Translations under genes and position numbers: made by a program
The notes under the pieces: model-generated
The model's input: only the letters and a program-made list of their open reading frames with translations
Databases searched by the model: none
Told to the model about the DNA's origin: nothing
Assembly: GCA_038562375.1 (NCBI GenBank)
Contig: JBCFAY010000010.1
Location: forward strand, 58,185 to 122,184
DNA from: JBCFAY01 sp038562375
GTDB taxonomy: Bacteria > Bacillota > Clostridia > Christensenellales > CAG-138
DNA: 64,000 bases
Direction of reading: 5' to 3'
Shown here: positions 25,392 through 33,474 of the stretch, piece after piece
Layout of the letters: every line of letters begins with the position of its first letter
Position numbering within the stretch: the stretch's first letter is position 1

Positions 25392-26015
25392 ATGAAATAT
25401 AATTTGGATTTAGAATGCTTCCCTATTCAGGAGTATGGAGTATTGCTTAAAAACCAAAATCTATTGCCCGGGCGCAGGGTGCTCCGGCAGGATGTTGATA
25501 AAAATTTTGCTTTGTTCGAAAGCCGAGGGATTAAGACCGTCGCACAGCTTAAAAAGAGCCTCTCAACTCCTGCGAAAATCGTGGCCTTTGCGGCCGACAG
25601 CGGCATATCGGAGAATCATTTAGCAATCTTGAAAAGAGAAATCGGCAGTCTGGAACAAAAGCCTGTTCCCCTTACAGGCTTTCCCGGCATCGATCCTTCA
25701 CTGGTTTTAAAACTGAGCGAGGCCGGACTGAAAACTTCAAAAGACTATTTTGAGCGCAATCAGGCTATATCGGACGAGCTGTTTTGCCTATGTGATCTTG
25801 TAAGAATCAATGGCGTAGGCCCGGTTGCGGCAAAAGCATTCTATGAAGCCGGATATCGGTCCGTTTCAGGGGTCGCCGGAGCGGACGCGGCGGTTATGCT
25901 TGAGAAGGTCTCCGCTGTAAATCAAATCCGGCAATATTACAAGGCAAAGCTGGGGCAAAAAGATATGCAGTTTTGTATTGATTTTGCGTCGTTGCTTGAA
26001 AGATATTGTACCTGA
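25392..26015 (+). CDS. DUF4332-type helix-hairpin-helix protein (paralog B)
   Basis: A 207-aa protein, MKYNLDLECFPIQEYGVLLK and on. It aligns along its length with the protein at 18560 (LLPGRRVLRQDVDKNFALFESRGIKTV against LLPSQQFLKENIDEQFSIIQNQNIVNL). The helix-hairpin-helix signature IDPSLVLKLSEAGLKTSKDYFER and a later RINGVGPVAAKAFYEAGY suggest DNA-contacting hairpins. AAGGGAGCAAAGGGG lies upstream. Tight spacing to the pentapeptide/TIR-like gene suggests one transcript and possibly one function. Confidence 0.7.
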   Translation: MKYNLDLECFPIQEYGVLLKNQNLLPGRRVLRQDVDKNFALFESRGIKTVAQLKKSLSTPAKIVAFAADSGISENHLAILKREIGSLEQKPVPLTGFPGIDPSLVLKLSEAGLKTSKDYFERNQAISDELFCLCDLVRINGVGPVAAKAFYEAGYRSVSGVAGADAAVMLEKVSAVNQIRQYYKAKLGQKDMQFCIDFASLLERYCT

Positions 26016-26058
26016 CAAATCCCGATTTCCAGTGAGAGTTGCAATTCAGGAATTTGCT

Positions 26059-26085
26059 CTGCATCTATTTTGTCAACGTTAAACA
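26059..26085 (+). repeat. 27-bp sequence shared by both DUF4332 loci (copy at locus B)
   Basis: Identical to 19301-19327 and placed at the same relative position, just behind the DUF4332 gene. Confidence 0.8.
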
Positions 26086-26106
26086 CGCCTTCGCGGCGGC
26101 GATGAG

Positions 26107-26281
26107 TAAATTATAATGCTCTATGGAAATATGCGAAAGAGAACGCGAGCCCGTCGCTGAGACTGCTGAAATACAGGATATTGCGGATATTTGCGATAGA
26201 CCCATTCTTTTCTAAAGAAGGAATATGGGCATCAGTCGGAAAGATTTCCTTAAAGACGGTGGTTTTTGATAAGATCGGCTA
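26107..26281 (+). pseudogene. remnant of an unidentified coding region
   Basis: A 57-codon open stretch ending in TAA reads NALWKYAKENASPSLRLLKY then RILRIFAIDPFFSKEGIWAS. It has protein-like composition but no start codon, and a stop stands directly before it. It looks like the 3' end of a displaced gene; I do not recognise the parent. Confidence 0.35.
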
Positions 26282-26296
26282 AGACTGCGGCATACG

Positions 26297-26400
26297 AAAA
26301 CAGGCGCCCGGAAGGGTGCCTGTTTGCCTCTAGTCTTGTAGGGTGAGGAGTCGAACCCTGTGCGGAGCGAACGGCGCGGCGCAAAGCGCAAGCAGGGAGC
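26297..26400 (+). repeat. tmRNA-tail repeat, copy 9, truncated at its 3' end
   Basis: The hairpin AAACAGGCGCCC/GGGTGCCTGTTT (26297-26325) is followed by GAGGAGTCGAACC and the core to GCAAGCAGGGAGC, where similarity stops. The expected CGACTCCCC tail is missing. The next sequence leads into the end of the lipoprotein gene at 26425, so this is a junction between the repeat-rich AT region and GC-richer DNA. Confidence 0.75.
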
Positions 26401-26424
26401 ATGCGGGAGGGCGATCGGCAGAGC

Positions 26425-27477
26425 TCAGCGGGTCTTGAGCGCGCCGCTCTTGATGTCCGCGACCACCTGATTGATTTTATCAAACGTCTCTTTCGGCAGG
26501 CTGTCTTCAAACTGATAGAAGGGGGCGAGCTTGACCACGTCTTCCGCGATACCGTAATTGTACGATATGGCCTTCAGGCTGCCGGCCTGATATTGCTGTA
26601 CGATCTGTATCATGGAGTCGTTAAAGCCCGCAATGCTGCTGGTAACCACGACCTCCGGCCCAAACTCATGCATATCGCTGTTGGTTCCGACCAGAAGGAT
26701 GCCGTTTTCCTCACAGGCCGTCACCACCGCGAGGCCCGCCGAACCCATCACGGGTATCAATACGTCGGCGTGGTTGGCGATCATGGAATTGGCTACTTCC
26801 AGCGCCGCGATAGAATCCTCGTTATCGCCGGTAACCGCCTTGATAACGTTGACGTTGGGGTTGACGTATTTTGCCCCGGCTTCCATGCCGTCTACGCAGT
26901 CCCGCACCGCCGGGATATCCGTACCGCCGATCGCGCCGACCACGCCGGTCTTAGTGACCAGCCCCGCTACGATTCCGGCCAGATAGCCTTTTTCAAACGT
27001 GTTCTGATTGATGGACAGGACGTTTGGCTCCTGGCCAATATCGCCGCCGTTGATCGCGAACCAGGTGTCCGGAAAGTTGGGGGCAGTCTTGACGACGCCG
27101 TCAATGTATTCATAGCCGTGACAAAATACGATATCGTAGCCGTCCTCGCCATAGTTGATCAGCTGGGCTTCAATGTCCGAAACGCCGACGTTTTCCACGA
27201 AATTGATCTTGGCGCCGAAGAGTTGTTCGATCTCCAGCAAGGCGTTGTAGGCGGTGGCGCACCAGCCGTTGTCGTTGACGCTGCCGGAGACGATCAAACC
27301 GATGCGCAGGGGTTCTGCAGCCGCGGTTTGGTCGGGCGTAACGGCGGGCGCGGCGGTATCCGATGCGGCGGCGTCGGACTTATCGGGTGAATTGTCCGCA
27401 CCGACCGCGCTGCAAGCGCCCATCGCCAGAACCAGAACCAATACCAGAGCCAAAAATGATACGAAGCATCTTTTCAT
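26425..27477 (-). CDS. BMP/PnrA-family ABC transporter substrate-binding lipoprotein
   Basis: A 350-aa protein with a lipoprotein signal (LVLVLAMGAC, Cys about residue 22), an Asp/Ala-rich linker, then the basic-membrane-protein fold: LRIGLIVSGSVNDNGWCATA, DIVFCHGYEYIDGVVK, NQNTFEKGYLAGIVAGLVTKTGVVGAIGG. BMP proteins bind nucleosides or other small ligands outside the cell for ABC import. No permease or ATPase is encoded nearby. It lies 22 bp after the MtmB-like gene with AAGGGGAAG upstream, so they share an operon. The ligand may be the substrate or product of that enzyme. Confidence 0.85.
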   Translation of the reverse strand: MKRCFVSFLALVLVLVLAMGACSAVGADNSPDKSDAAASDTAAPAVTPDQTAAAEPLRIGLIVSGSVNDNGWCATAYNALLEIEQLFGAKINFVENVGVSDIEAQLINYGEDGYDIVFCHGYEYIDGVVKTAPNFPDTWFAINGGDIGQEPNVLSINQNTFEKGYLAGIVAGLVTKTGVVGAIGGTDIPAVRDCVDGMEAGAKYVNPNVNVIKAVTGDNEDSIAALEVANSMIANHADVLIPVMGSAGLAVVTACEENGILLVGTNSDMHEFGPEVVVTSSIAGFNDSMIQIVQQYQAGSLKAISYNYGIAEDVVKLAPFYQFEDSLPKETFDKINQVVADIKSGALKTR

Positions 27478-27499
27478 TTTTCTTCCCCTTTATTGTTTT

Positions 27500-28903
27500 T
27501 TAAAATATGGAGAATCGTTCCAGGGGCATTCCAAGCTCTATGAGTTCTTTTTCAACCTCCTTATACATTTGTGCATATTCCTCGATCGGTTCAAGCGTTG
27601 AGTAGTTGAACAGCTCGTAACCGGGCCGTCCCTTCAGTGGCTGCGCAATGCTCTCCAAATAGCGCGGCAAAAGTTTTTGCGCGATTTCGTTCGCCTGGCG
27701 GCGGCTCATATCCGCGCAGGATTTGAACACCTGCGCGCTCCACCACGCCTCCACCGGAGAAACATGGTTGACGTATCTGCCGCCCGCCGAACGCGGCACG
27801 ATCGTCTCGGTGGTGCCTGAAACAGCGAAGGTCATCATCCCTACCGCCGATTCGTAAAAGAGTTCCCTTGTCATGGGTCCGTTGAGGGTGTTGACGATGC
27901 GGTCCGTCATGATTCGGGTGTTGCGTGTGATCGCCTGCGTAGCCACGGAGTTGCCCCACAGGCCCTTGGGAACGGTGTTGCACAGGGAATGGATGTCGAA
28001 CACGCAGCCGCTTGTCAGATCGGTACGCAGGATGGTGGAGAGCAGAAAATCGTTGGCGATGGTCGCCAAAACGGCGCCTTCCACCGGGCCGACATAGCCG
28101 CCGATATAGGAGTTGCCGCCCGCGTGCAGGCTATGCCCCAAATTGTACGCGTTAATGGCCCGATGGAAATTCGCGAATGTGATCTTCATTTCCGAAGGCA
28201 ACAGGGACAGGCTGAGGTTGTTTTTCCCGGGAGCCGCCCACGCGCCCCCGAGATGGCCGTATTCGGTCACCGAGTTGCCGACGCTGCAGGTAGCCATCTC
28301 GGGCCGCCCGGCAAGCTCCAGAGCCTGCCGTTTTAGCTGCTGCTCGTAATAGCCGAGCCACGTCTCGTAGGGGGTGCCCGCACGGACGGCCCGGTCGGCG
28401 GGTTGGTTGATGGTCAGGCAATTCAATATGTCCACAAGCTCTCTGTGTTTGGCGACGCCCGCAAGGGTTCCCACCACATATTGATCGTCCATCATCAGGG
28501 CCAGCGGGCCTATGACGACGGGCAAAACGGGATCCTCCGGTCGTCGGGGCCGCATGATCACCTCGTCCTTGCCCGCGCCGAAGGTTACCGATTTGGGCGC
28601 TTTCGCGAGGGCCACGCGGATCTCATCCTCGGTCACCTTGATCACCCGTTCCGTGTCCTCGCAATAGAACCCCAGCTCCAGCGCTAATTCGTAGCCTGCC
28701 TTAAAAAAGGTATCCGCCAGCTCGTCGTCGCAGTTCACCGGATTGTTCTGGTCATATGTTTTGCTGAGCCTATACTTTTGCAAAATCGCCTTGACTGTCT
28801 TGGGGATCACCCTGACATCCCAATCCTTCAGGCTGTAAAGCGGTCCGGTATAGGCTTTGTCCAGGCTTTTTAATACGGCTTCCATTTTTTCGTTGGCGGG
28901 CAT
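27500..28903 (-). CDS. monomethylamine methyltransferase (MtmB) homolog lacking pyrrolysine
   Basis: A 467-aa protein colinear with archaeal MtmB. Shared stretches include KDWDVRVIPK, FFKAGYELALELGFYCEDTE, VTEDEIRVAL, FGAGKDEV and the C-terminal EPIEEYAQMYKEVEKEL. In MtmB the catalytic pyrrolysine (UAG, codon 202 in Methanosarcina) lies in AGRPGMGVO; here the matching segment is AGRPEMATC, with Cys206 encoded by TGC (28286-28288). No in-frame UAG exists. It cannot use the pyrrolysine mechanism, so it probably acts on another methylated compound. AAGGAG precedes the ATG. No corrinoid protein is encoded nearby. Confidence 0.85.
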   Translation of the reverse strand: MPANEKMEAVLKSLDKAYTGPLYSLKDWDVRVIPKTVKAILQKYRLSKTYDQNNPVNCDDELADTFFKAGYELALELGFYCEDTERVIKVTEDEIRVALAKAPKSVTFGAGKDEVIMRPRRPEDPVLPVVIGPLALMMDDQYVVGTLAGVAKHRELVDILNCLTINQPADRAVRAGTPYETWLGYYEQQLKRQALELAGRPEMATCSVGNSVTEYGHLGGAWAAPGKNNLSLSLLPSEMKITFANFHRAINAYNLGHSLHAGGNSYIGGYVGPVEGAVLATIANDFLLSTILRTDLTSGCVFDIHSLCNTVPKGLWGNSVATQAITRNTRIMTDRIVNTLNGPMTRELFYESAVGMMTFAVSGTTETIVPRSAGGRYVNHVSPVEAWWSAQVFKSCADMSRRQANEIAQKLLPRYLESIAQPLKGRPGYELFNYSTLEPIEEYAQMYKEVEKELIELGMPLERFSIF

Positions 28904-29652
28904 CCGATTCTCTCCTTCATGTACGACATTAAATTTTTTGGGACCTCTACCCATGCGCTGCAGGTCGGCCGCGTTTTTTGGGTAGCCGCCGGCGCGTCCC
29001 CGCGCGATCCCCCAAAACCGCGCCAGACACCCATCCGGGGGAGGGGAGGTAAATTATAGCGTTTTGAGCGGCGTACCTTTCTATGGCTGCGTCCGGAGGA
29101 GCGCCTCAACGATAAAACACCGCGCCCGCCAAATCCTTCCAGGCCGTCCTGCGTCCATACCACTGCGGTGATTTTAAAGCTTCATTTTTTGATACTCTGG
29201 AAAAAGACCGTCTTGTCTGCGATTTCCCTATGCGGATAGGATACCGATATTTCCGCCTCACTCTTCGGTCGCTTGCGGAGCTCCGCCTGCCAAGACACTG
29301 CGGCTGCCTGAGAAATGCCTGACGCGTTACAATACCAAATACGGTGATAACCGTTCTCCCGCCAGTCGCTAAGGCCAATATAATCTGCTGAAGAATGTAT
29401 TACAAGATGGGTCTTTTGGAGCTTTGTCCGAAGTTTTAGGTGTATGATTATACGATCCTACAATCGCGTTTTCCATTGCCATCCCCCGCGCGGCGAAGCG
29501 TTTTCAAGGGATCGGGCGACGACATTGAAAAAGGCGAACGTGAGCTTTCGGCATATTTTTGCCGCGCGCGAAGGACGCCCGCCCGCGATGATCGCCGCCG
29601 CGCGGTTGGTTCCCAAGTCACGGGCGTTTCGCACGCCGCTTGGGTATCGGGG
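28904..29652. other. intergenic region upstream of the MtmB-like operon
   Basis: No gene with a ribosome site and recognisable product is seen on either strand. A TATAAT reading leftward (complement of 29053-29058) could be the operon's -10 box, with no clear -35, as in activator-dependent promoters. The PucR-type gene that ends at 29653 is the obvious candidate activator. Confidence 0.4.
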
Positions 29653-31227
29653 CTATTGCCGCAGCAGACGAAAGATATGGAGCGCTATTGAATAGTCCAA
29701 AAAAGTTTCGGTATCCTTGAAATCGACATGCAATAAATTTTCGATGCTCTGTATCCGGTAACGGATGGAGTTGATGTGCATATGCAGCTCGGAGGCGGTC
29801 GCGCCGTAATTGCCGAGATGATTTAAAAAGGCTTCCAATGTGGGCAACAATTCCTCGCGGTTGATCTCGCTGAGCGGAAGAAGTGGCCACAGGCATTCCC
29901 GGGAAAAGCTTTTTAGCTCCTCGTCCGGAACATACAGCAAGAGCCTGTACCATCCCATGGAGCGGTAGAAGTTGACGCCGCCGTTGTGCATCTGTGAAAA
30001 GCGGTGAGCGCATCGGGCCTGTTCATACCCCTGCGGTAGGGAGGCCGCGCCCACGATCCCCCCGACCCCGATGCAGCAGGAGTCGATTCGGTATTCGTCC
30101 ACGACGGCGTTGAGGATGCCGCGAATGTCTTCTTCCTGCGCGTTGACAAAGATGCAGTAAAAGAATTGCCCCATCAAGCAGAAGGGGATGGAGGATTCGA
30201 GATCTTTGTGTTTGAGCTGCTTTTGCAGGCTTTTGTAAAAGCTCTGCGCCGAGATAGGCTTGATGTTCCCGCCGATCAGGCATACGCTGTTTTTTTTGCC
30301 GATATTCCAGCCGTGCTGCCTCAGCTCCGCAAAAAAATCGTCGTCCGGCTTATGGTTTTTATCGATCAGCTTTTTGAAAAGGATTTTATTGTTTTTGAGC
30401 TTATCGCCAAGCTCTTTGCCGACGACCTCGCTCTGTATTTCGCAGGCCTTGACAACATAGCCGAAAATCTCCGCGTCCACGCCCGAAAACAAAGACTTCT
30501 CCTTGAGCATGGTCAGCGTCCGGTCGGCTTTGAACTCCTTTTTCAGCGCGAATACTTTTTTCTCGCCAACGGCTTTGCAGGACGCCTTATACCGGCATCG
30601 GTCGTCGTTGAGCCTGACCCAATCCTCCAGCTCGGGCGAATCGAGCGTTTGGCCGCTCCTCTCCCACTCGTTCAGAAGAGCAATGTTGCCCACGGCGTCG
30701 GCATGCCCGCCGTAAGCAAATTGCAGCGTGTGTCCCAGAAATTTATACGCGTCCGTCAGCAGATCATCAAAGCCTTTTTTGCCGATGTGCTTTAAAAACC
30801 GGCCGTAGATTTCGTCGCGGCCAAAATAGCGATCCAATAGGGGGATATACAGGTTGTTTTCAAAAAAGCTGACAATATCCGCGTAAACGTGTTTCCATGC
30901 GAGGGAGATGACGACGATGTTGTGCTTGTTATACGCCTTGATCATGTTTTCGGAGGGCTTAAAAAACGTATCCGCCGTGCTGATGGCCAGCAGACTGACT
31001 TTTTTTTTGATAAAGATCTCCAGCAGGGTGGACTCCATAATCCTTTCCGGCCAGATGGTCGAGGTCGATAAAATTACCGCCGATTCACTCTGAAGATATT
31101 CGTATCCCTCGAGCGAAACCAGAATGCCCAAATGCTTGATCCGGTTGGACAGGCTGCTTTCACCCGTCCAAATCCGGGCGTCGTTCAAAACGGGCGCTTT
31201 TAGAAAATCGTTGGCGGAAATGTCCAA
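29653..31227 (-). CDS. PucR-family transcriptional regulator
   Basis: A 524-aa protein. The N-terminal PucR-1 sensory domain (LDISANDFLKAPVLNDARIW ... LGILVSLEGYEY) is followed by a long middle region. The C-terminal PucR helix-turn-helix (LEAFLNHLGNYGATASELHMHINSIRYRI) is complete. Related proteins activate purine, amino-acid or polyamine catabolic operons in response to a metabolite. The start is TTG 31227, 7 bp after GAGGAGG; the upstream extension is not protein-like. It reads toward the MtmB-like/BMP operon and probably controls it. Confidence 0.82.
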   Translation of the reverse strand: MDISANDFLKAPVLNDARIWTGESSLSNRIKHLGILVSLEGYEYLQSESAVILSTSTIWPERIMESTLLEIFIKKKVSLLAISTADTFFKPSENMIKAYNKHNIVVISLAWKHVYADIVSFFENNLYIPLLDRYFGRDEIYGRFLKHIGKKGFDDLLTDAYKFLGHTLQFAYGGHADAVGNIALLNEWERSGQTLDSPELEDWVRLNDDRCRYKASCKAVGEKKVFALKKEFKADRTLTMLKEKSLFSGVDAEIFGYVVKACEIQSEVVGKELGDKLKNNKILFKKLIDKNHKPDDDFFAELRQHGWNIGKKNSVCLIGGNIKPISAQSFYKSLQKQLKHKDLESSIPFCLMGQFFYCIFVNAQEEDIRGILNAVVDEYRIDSCCIGVGGIVGAASLPQGYEQARCAHRFSQMHNGGVNFYRSMGWYRLLLYVPDEELKSFSRECLWPLLPLSEINREELLPTLEAFLNHLGNYGATASELHMHINSIRYRIQSIENLLHVDFKDTETFLDYSIALHIFRLLRQ

Positions 31228-31525
31228 CTTCCATCCTCCTCGACGGCAGGCAAGTCGTTCCGGCGCTTCAAAGCCGAGCCCGGGAAAATGCGGTGATAAA
31301 AGCCGCTTCCGCTCCCGGCCCGCATCGGGCAACAGCCGATACGGCAGGGAAAACGGGTCAGGCAAAAAGAACGGATTCGCCGGCAGACCCGCCGACAAAC
31401 AACAGAAGATGAAAACCGGGACCTCCCAGAAACTATAACACAAAACACGAAGCGTCGGCAATGCCGAATGCGCCCGCTTGTGTCAAAACAGAAACAAAAC
31501 GGCGGAACGACGCCCCCCTCGCGCG

Positions 31526-31613
31526 CCTATACGGGAAGCGGCCGCATGATGGTTATATCCTCGTAGTCTGCGGTATGCCCCTTCGCGCTCCTATGCGGGA
31601 AGCGGCCGCATCC
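31526..31613 (+). repeat. short direct repeat
   Basis: CTATACGGGAAGCGGCCGCA (from about 31530) and CTATGCGGGAAGCGGCCGCA (from about 31591) are near-identical and 61 bp apart. Each is preceded by a CGCGC-like run. There is no gene here; the second copy abuts the end of the lipoprotein gene. Confidence 0.6.
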
Positions 31614-31619
31614 AACGAA

Positions 31620-32507
31620 CTAATCGATGAATTCACGATCCGTCGCGGCGTCCTGATTGACGACGTTTCCCGCTTCTTCAACATAGGAATCAGAATTGGT
31701 CCACGTGATCCGCATCTTCTGAAGGAACGGCGTTTGTGTACCGATCTCGCATTTTTTCCAGAGCTCCGTCTGCTCGCCGTCTATCGTCATTAGGATGATA
31801 TGGGCATAGTCGGCCCATTCGGTTGCGAGATAATAACCGGTGATCTGCTTTTGGAAATGGACCGTACCGTCGGCATGGCCGCTGTGGTCTTCATAGACAT
31901 AATCGTCGTTCGGATCCCAGTCGATCATAAGGGAATCCTGGGAGACCTTCCACGCGCCGTCCTCTTTTACAAGCACCAGCTCAAGGGAGTTTTCGCCTTC
32001 GGAATAGCCCCAGAATTGTGTTGAAAGACGATAATTGACTTTAACGTTAAAGGCACGAAACTCTTTATAGTTTTCAAGCTCATATTCGGTTAAAACGCCG
32101 CCGTCGGTCTCCAAACAAGGCGTTATGCTTAAAAGCTCCGCGTTTTCGACGGCGAAGTAGCCGCTCTTATTTTTTTCATTATCAGGGTACGCAAAGAATT
32201 CGCCGAGGAAGCGCTGCGCGCCTTTCCGCCACAGCCCGGTAAACTTATCCCAATCGTGAGCGTTTTGAGCGGAAACAAAATCCGTGACGACGGTTTCTAT
32301 TTCCGGATCGATGGCTTCGATCCCAGGGCCGGCGGACGAAGAAGGATCTATGGTTGCGGTTTCCGTTTGGAGGGGGACGGGCGAAGAGGTCGGCGCGGCG
32401 GCAGCTTCGGGAGTTGGAGTGATCGCTGCCGTATTGCCGGAATCGCCGCATGCCGCAAGGACGAGCATCATCAATAACGCCATCAATAAAACAAGCAGAG
32501 AACGCAT
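31620..32507 (-). CDS. lipoprotein, NTF2-like (DUF4829-type), unknown function
   Basis: A 295-aa protein with signal LLMALLMMLVLAAC (Cys about residue 20), a Thr/Pro/Ala linker and a globular domain beginning IETVVTDFVSAQNAHDWDKF. Repeated Trp/Tyr-rich strands (WKVSQDSLMIDWDPNDD) suit a cone-shaped NTF2-like fold as in DUF4829 lipoproteins. It is anchored outside the membrane. No partner genes. The start at 32507 is followed at once by the signal peptide; GGGGGG lies upstream. Confidence 0.65.
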   Translation of the reverse strand: MRSLLVLLMALLMMLVLAACGDSGNTAAITPTPEAAAAPTSSPVPLQTETATIDPSSSAGPGIEAIDPEIETVVTDFVSAQNAHDWDKFTGLWRKGAQRFLGEFFAYPDNEKNKSGYFAVENAELLSITPCLETDGGVLTEYELENYKEFRAFNVKVNYRLSTQFWGYSEGENSLELVLVKEDGAWKVSQDSLMIDWDPNDDYVYEDHSGHADGTVHFQKQITGYYLATEWADYAHIILMTIDGEQTELWKKCEIGTQTPFLQKMRITWTNSDSYVEEAGNVVNQDAATDREFID

Positions 32508-32593
32508 ATGGATACCCCCCTTTTTGAGGATATCGTATAAAAAAAAGAGAAGAATTGCAATATACCCGGCTGAGTTGTAAAAACATTATAAAC

Positions 32594-32692
32594 CGGGCGG
32601 CCAAAGGCCGCCCCTGCGGTAAATGACAGGGCGGGAGGATGTTATCCGCAGATTTGAACCCCCTGCGCTCCTTTGACCGAGGGGGTTCAAAC
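32594..32692. terminator. two hairpins between lipoprotein and cupin genes
   Basis: GGGCGGCC/GGCCGCCC (about 32596-32613) and TTTGAACCCCCT/AGGGGGTTCAAA (32653-32692). The second could end the leftward cupin transcript. Neither has a long U-tract. Confidence 0.45.
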
Positions 32693-32742
32693 CTTATAAC
32701 GGAAGGCCGGGGTTCCTTGGACAATAATTTTTAAAATGTCTT

Positions 32743-33057
32743 TCAGCTCTTCGGAGCCGGGGCTTTCACAACGATTAGCTCCAGCGTATCCGGATGGAGG
32801 TTTTTAACATTCATCTTGGTACGGTACGGAATTTTCAATAAGGTTCCCGAACCGTACTCATGCGTCCCTTGCTCATTAAGGCCAATCGAAAGCGTACCCC
32901 TTATAACGGTCATATACACGTTTGAATTGGAAAAGTGTTCGGGCAGGCCGTCGTTTTGACCCAATACCATATGCAGGTAATGAACGTTTTCGTCAAATAC
33001 GACTTTTTCGATCGCTTTGTCATCGCGCTTCGTCAATTTGAAAACTTGCTCTACCAT
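32743..33057 (-). CDS. small cupin-domain protein
   Basis: A 104-aa single cupin. The strands around VHYLHMVLGQNDGLPEHFSNSNVYMTVIRGTLSIGLN form the first cupin motif (His/Glu metal ligands), and GSGTLLKIPYRTKMNVKNLHPDTLELIVV the second. Such proteins often sense or bind a small molecule. GGGAGGTT precedes ATG 33057. A perfect 16-bp palindrome lies 80 bp upstream and probably controls it. Confidence 0.75.
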   Translation of the reverse strand: MVEQVFKLTKRDDKAIEKVVFDENVHYLHMVLGQNDGLPEHFSNSNVYMTVIRGTLSIGLNEQGTHEYGSGTLLKIPYRTKMNVKNLHPDTLELIVVKAPAPKS

Positions 33058-33137
33058 GTCGCTAACCTCCCAATCTGTTGGTTGCGGAACAATCATCGGG
33101 TCGCACCTGATTTTACCATAGTATCCCGATCGCCAGC

Positions 33138-33239
33138 TGTTGTAATTACAACAAAATAAAGCAATGAGGAAACCAATGTCAATTATGTGAAAAAATTTTA
33201 TCCGATATAATTGACATTATGTCTTATATATGATACTTT
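33138..33239. promoter_or_regulatory. divergent control region with palindromes and promoter
   Basis: TGTTGTAATTACAACA (33138-33153) is a perfect palindrome near the cupin side. AATGTCAATTAT (33175-33186) and ATAATTGACATT (33207-33218) form a perfect 12-bp inverted repeat. The right arm contains the -35 box TTGACA (33211-33216), 17 bp from TACTTT (33234-33239). The inverted repeat can occlude RNA polymerase at the rightward promoter. Confidence 0.7.
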
Positions 33240-33258
33240 TTATTTGGAGGTGGCAATA

Positions 33259-33474
33259 TTGGGCAAGAACTTACGGATCAAGGCCGCAAGGGCGGCAAAA
33301 GACATGACGCAACAAGATCTTGCGGACGCCGTCGGAATCGCCCGCCAAACGATGAATGCCATTGAAAAGGGGAATTATAACCCCTCGATTAACCTGTGTA
33401 TCGCAATTTGCAGGGTTCTGGGGAAGACCCTCGATCAGCTTTTTGGGGAGGATGACGCGTATGAAAACCAATAA
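33259..33474 (+). CDS. XRE-family helix-turn-helix regulator
   Basis: A 71-aa protein starting at TTG, LGKNLRIKAARAAKDMTQQD and on, with a complete HTH (TQQDLADAVGIARQTMNAIEKGNYNPSINLCIAICRVLGKTLDQLF). GGAGGTGG is upstream. It overlaps the following membrane-protein gene by 14 bp. This XRE plus DUF6773-like membrane protein pair is common in Firmicutes and is probably autoregulated through the upstream inverted repeat. Confidence 0.88.
   Translation: MGKNLRIKAARAAKDMTQQDLADAVGIARQTMNAIEKGNYNPSINLCIAICRVLGKTLDQLFGEDDAYENQ

Noticed and set aside
17806..26400. Classic integrative element at the ssrA attachment site
   Set aside because: The tails look like attachment cores, but no tyrosine or serine recombinase, excisionase or conjugation gene is found in the stretch, so a complete element is not supported.
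27500..28903. Pyrrolysine-containing MtmB
   Set aside because: The matching codon is TGC (Cys) and there is no in-frame TAG inside the gene.
29440..29695. Two overlapping 83-codon frames on the plus strand
   Set aside because: No ribosome site, no recognisable product, and overlapping the 3' end of the PucR gene.
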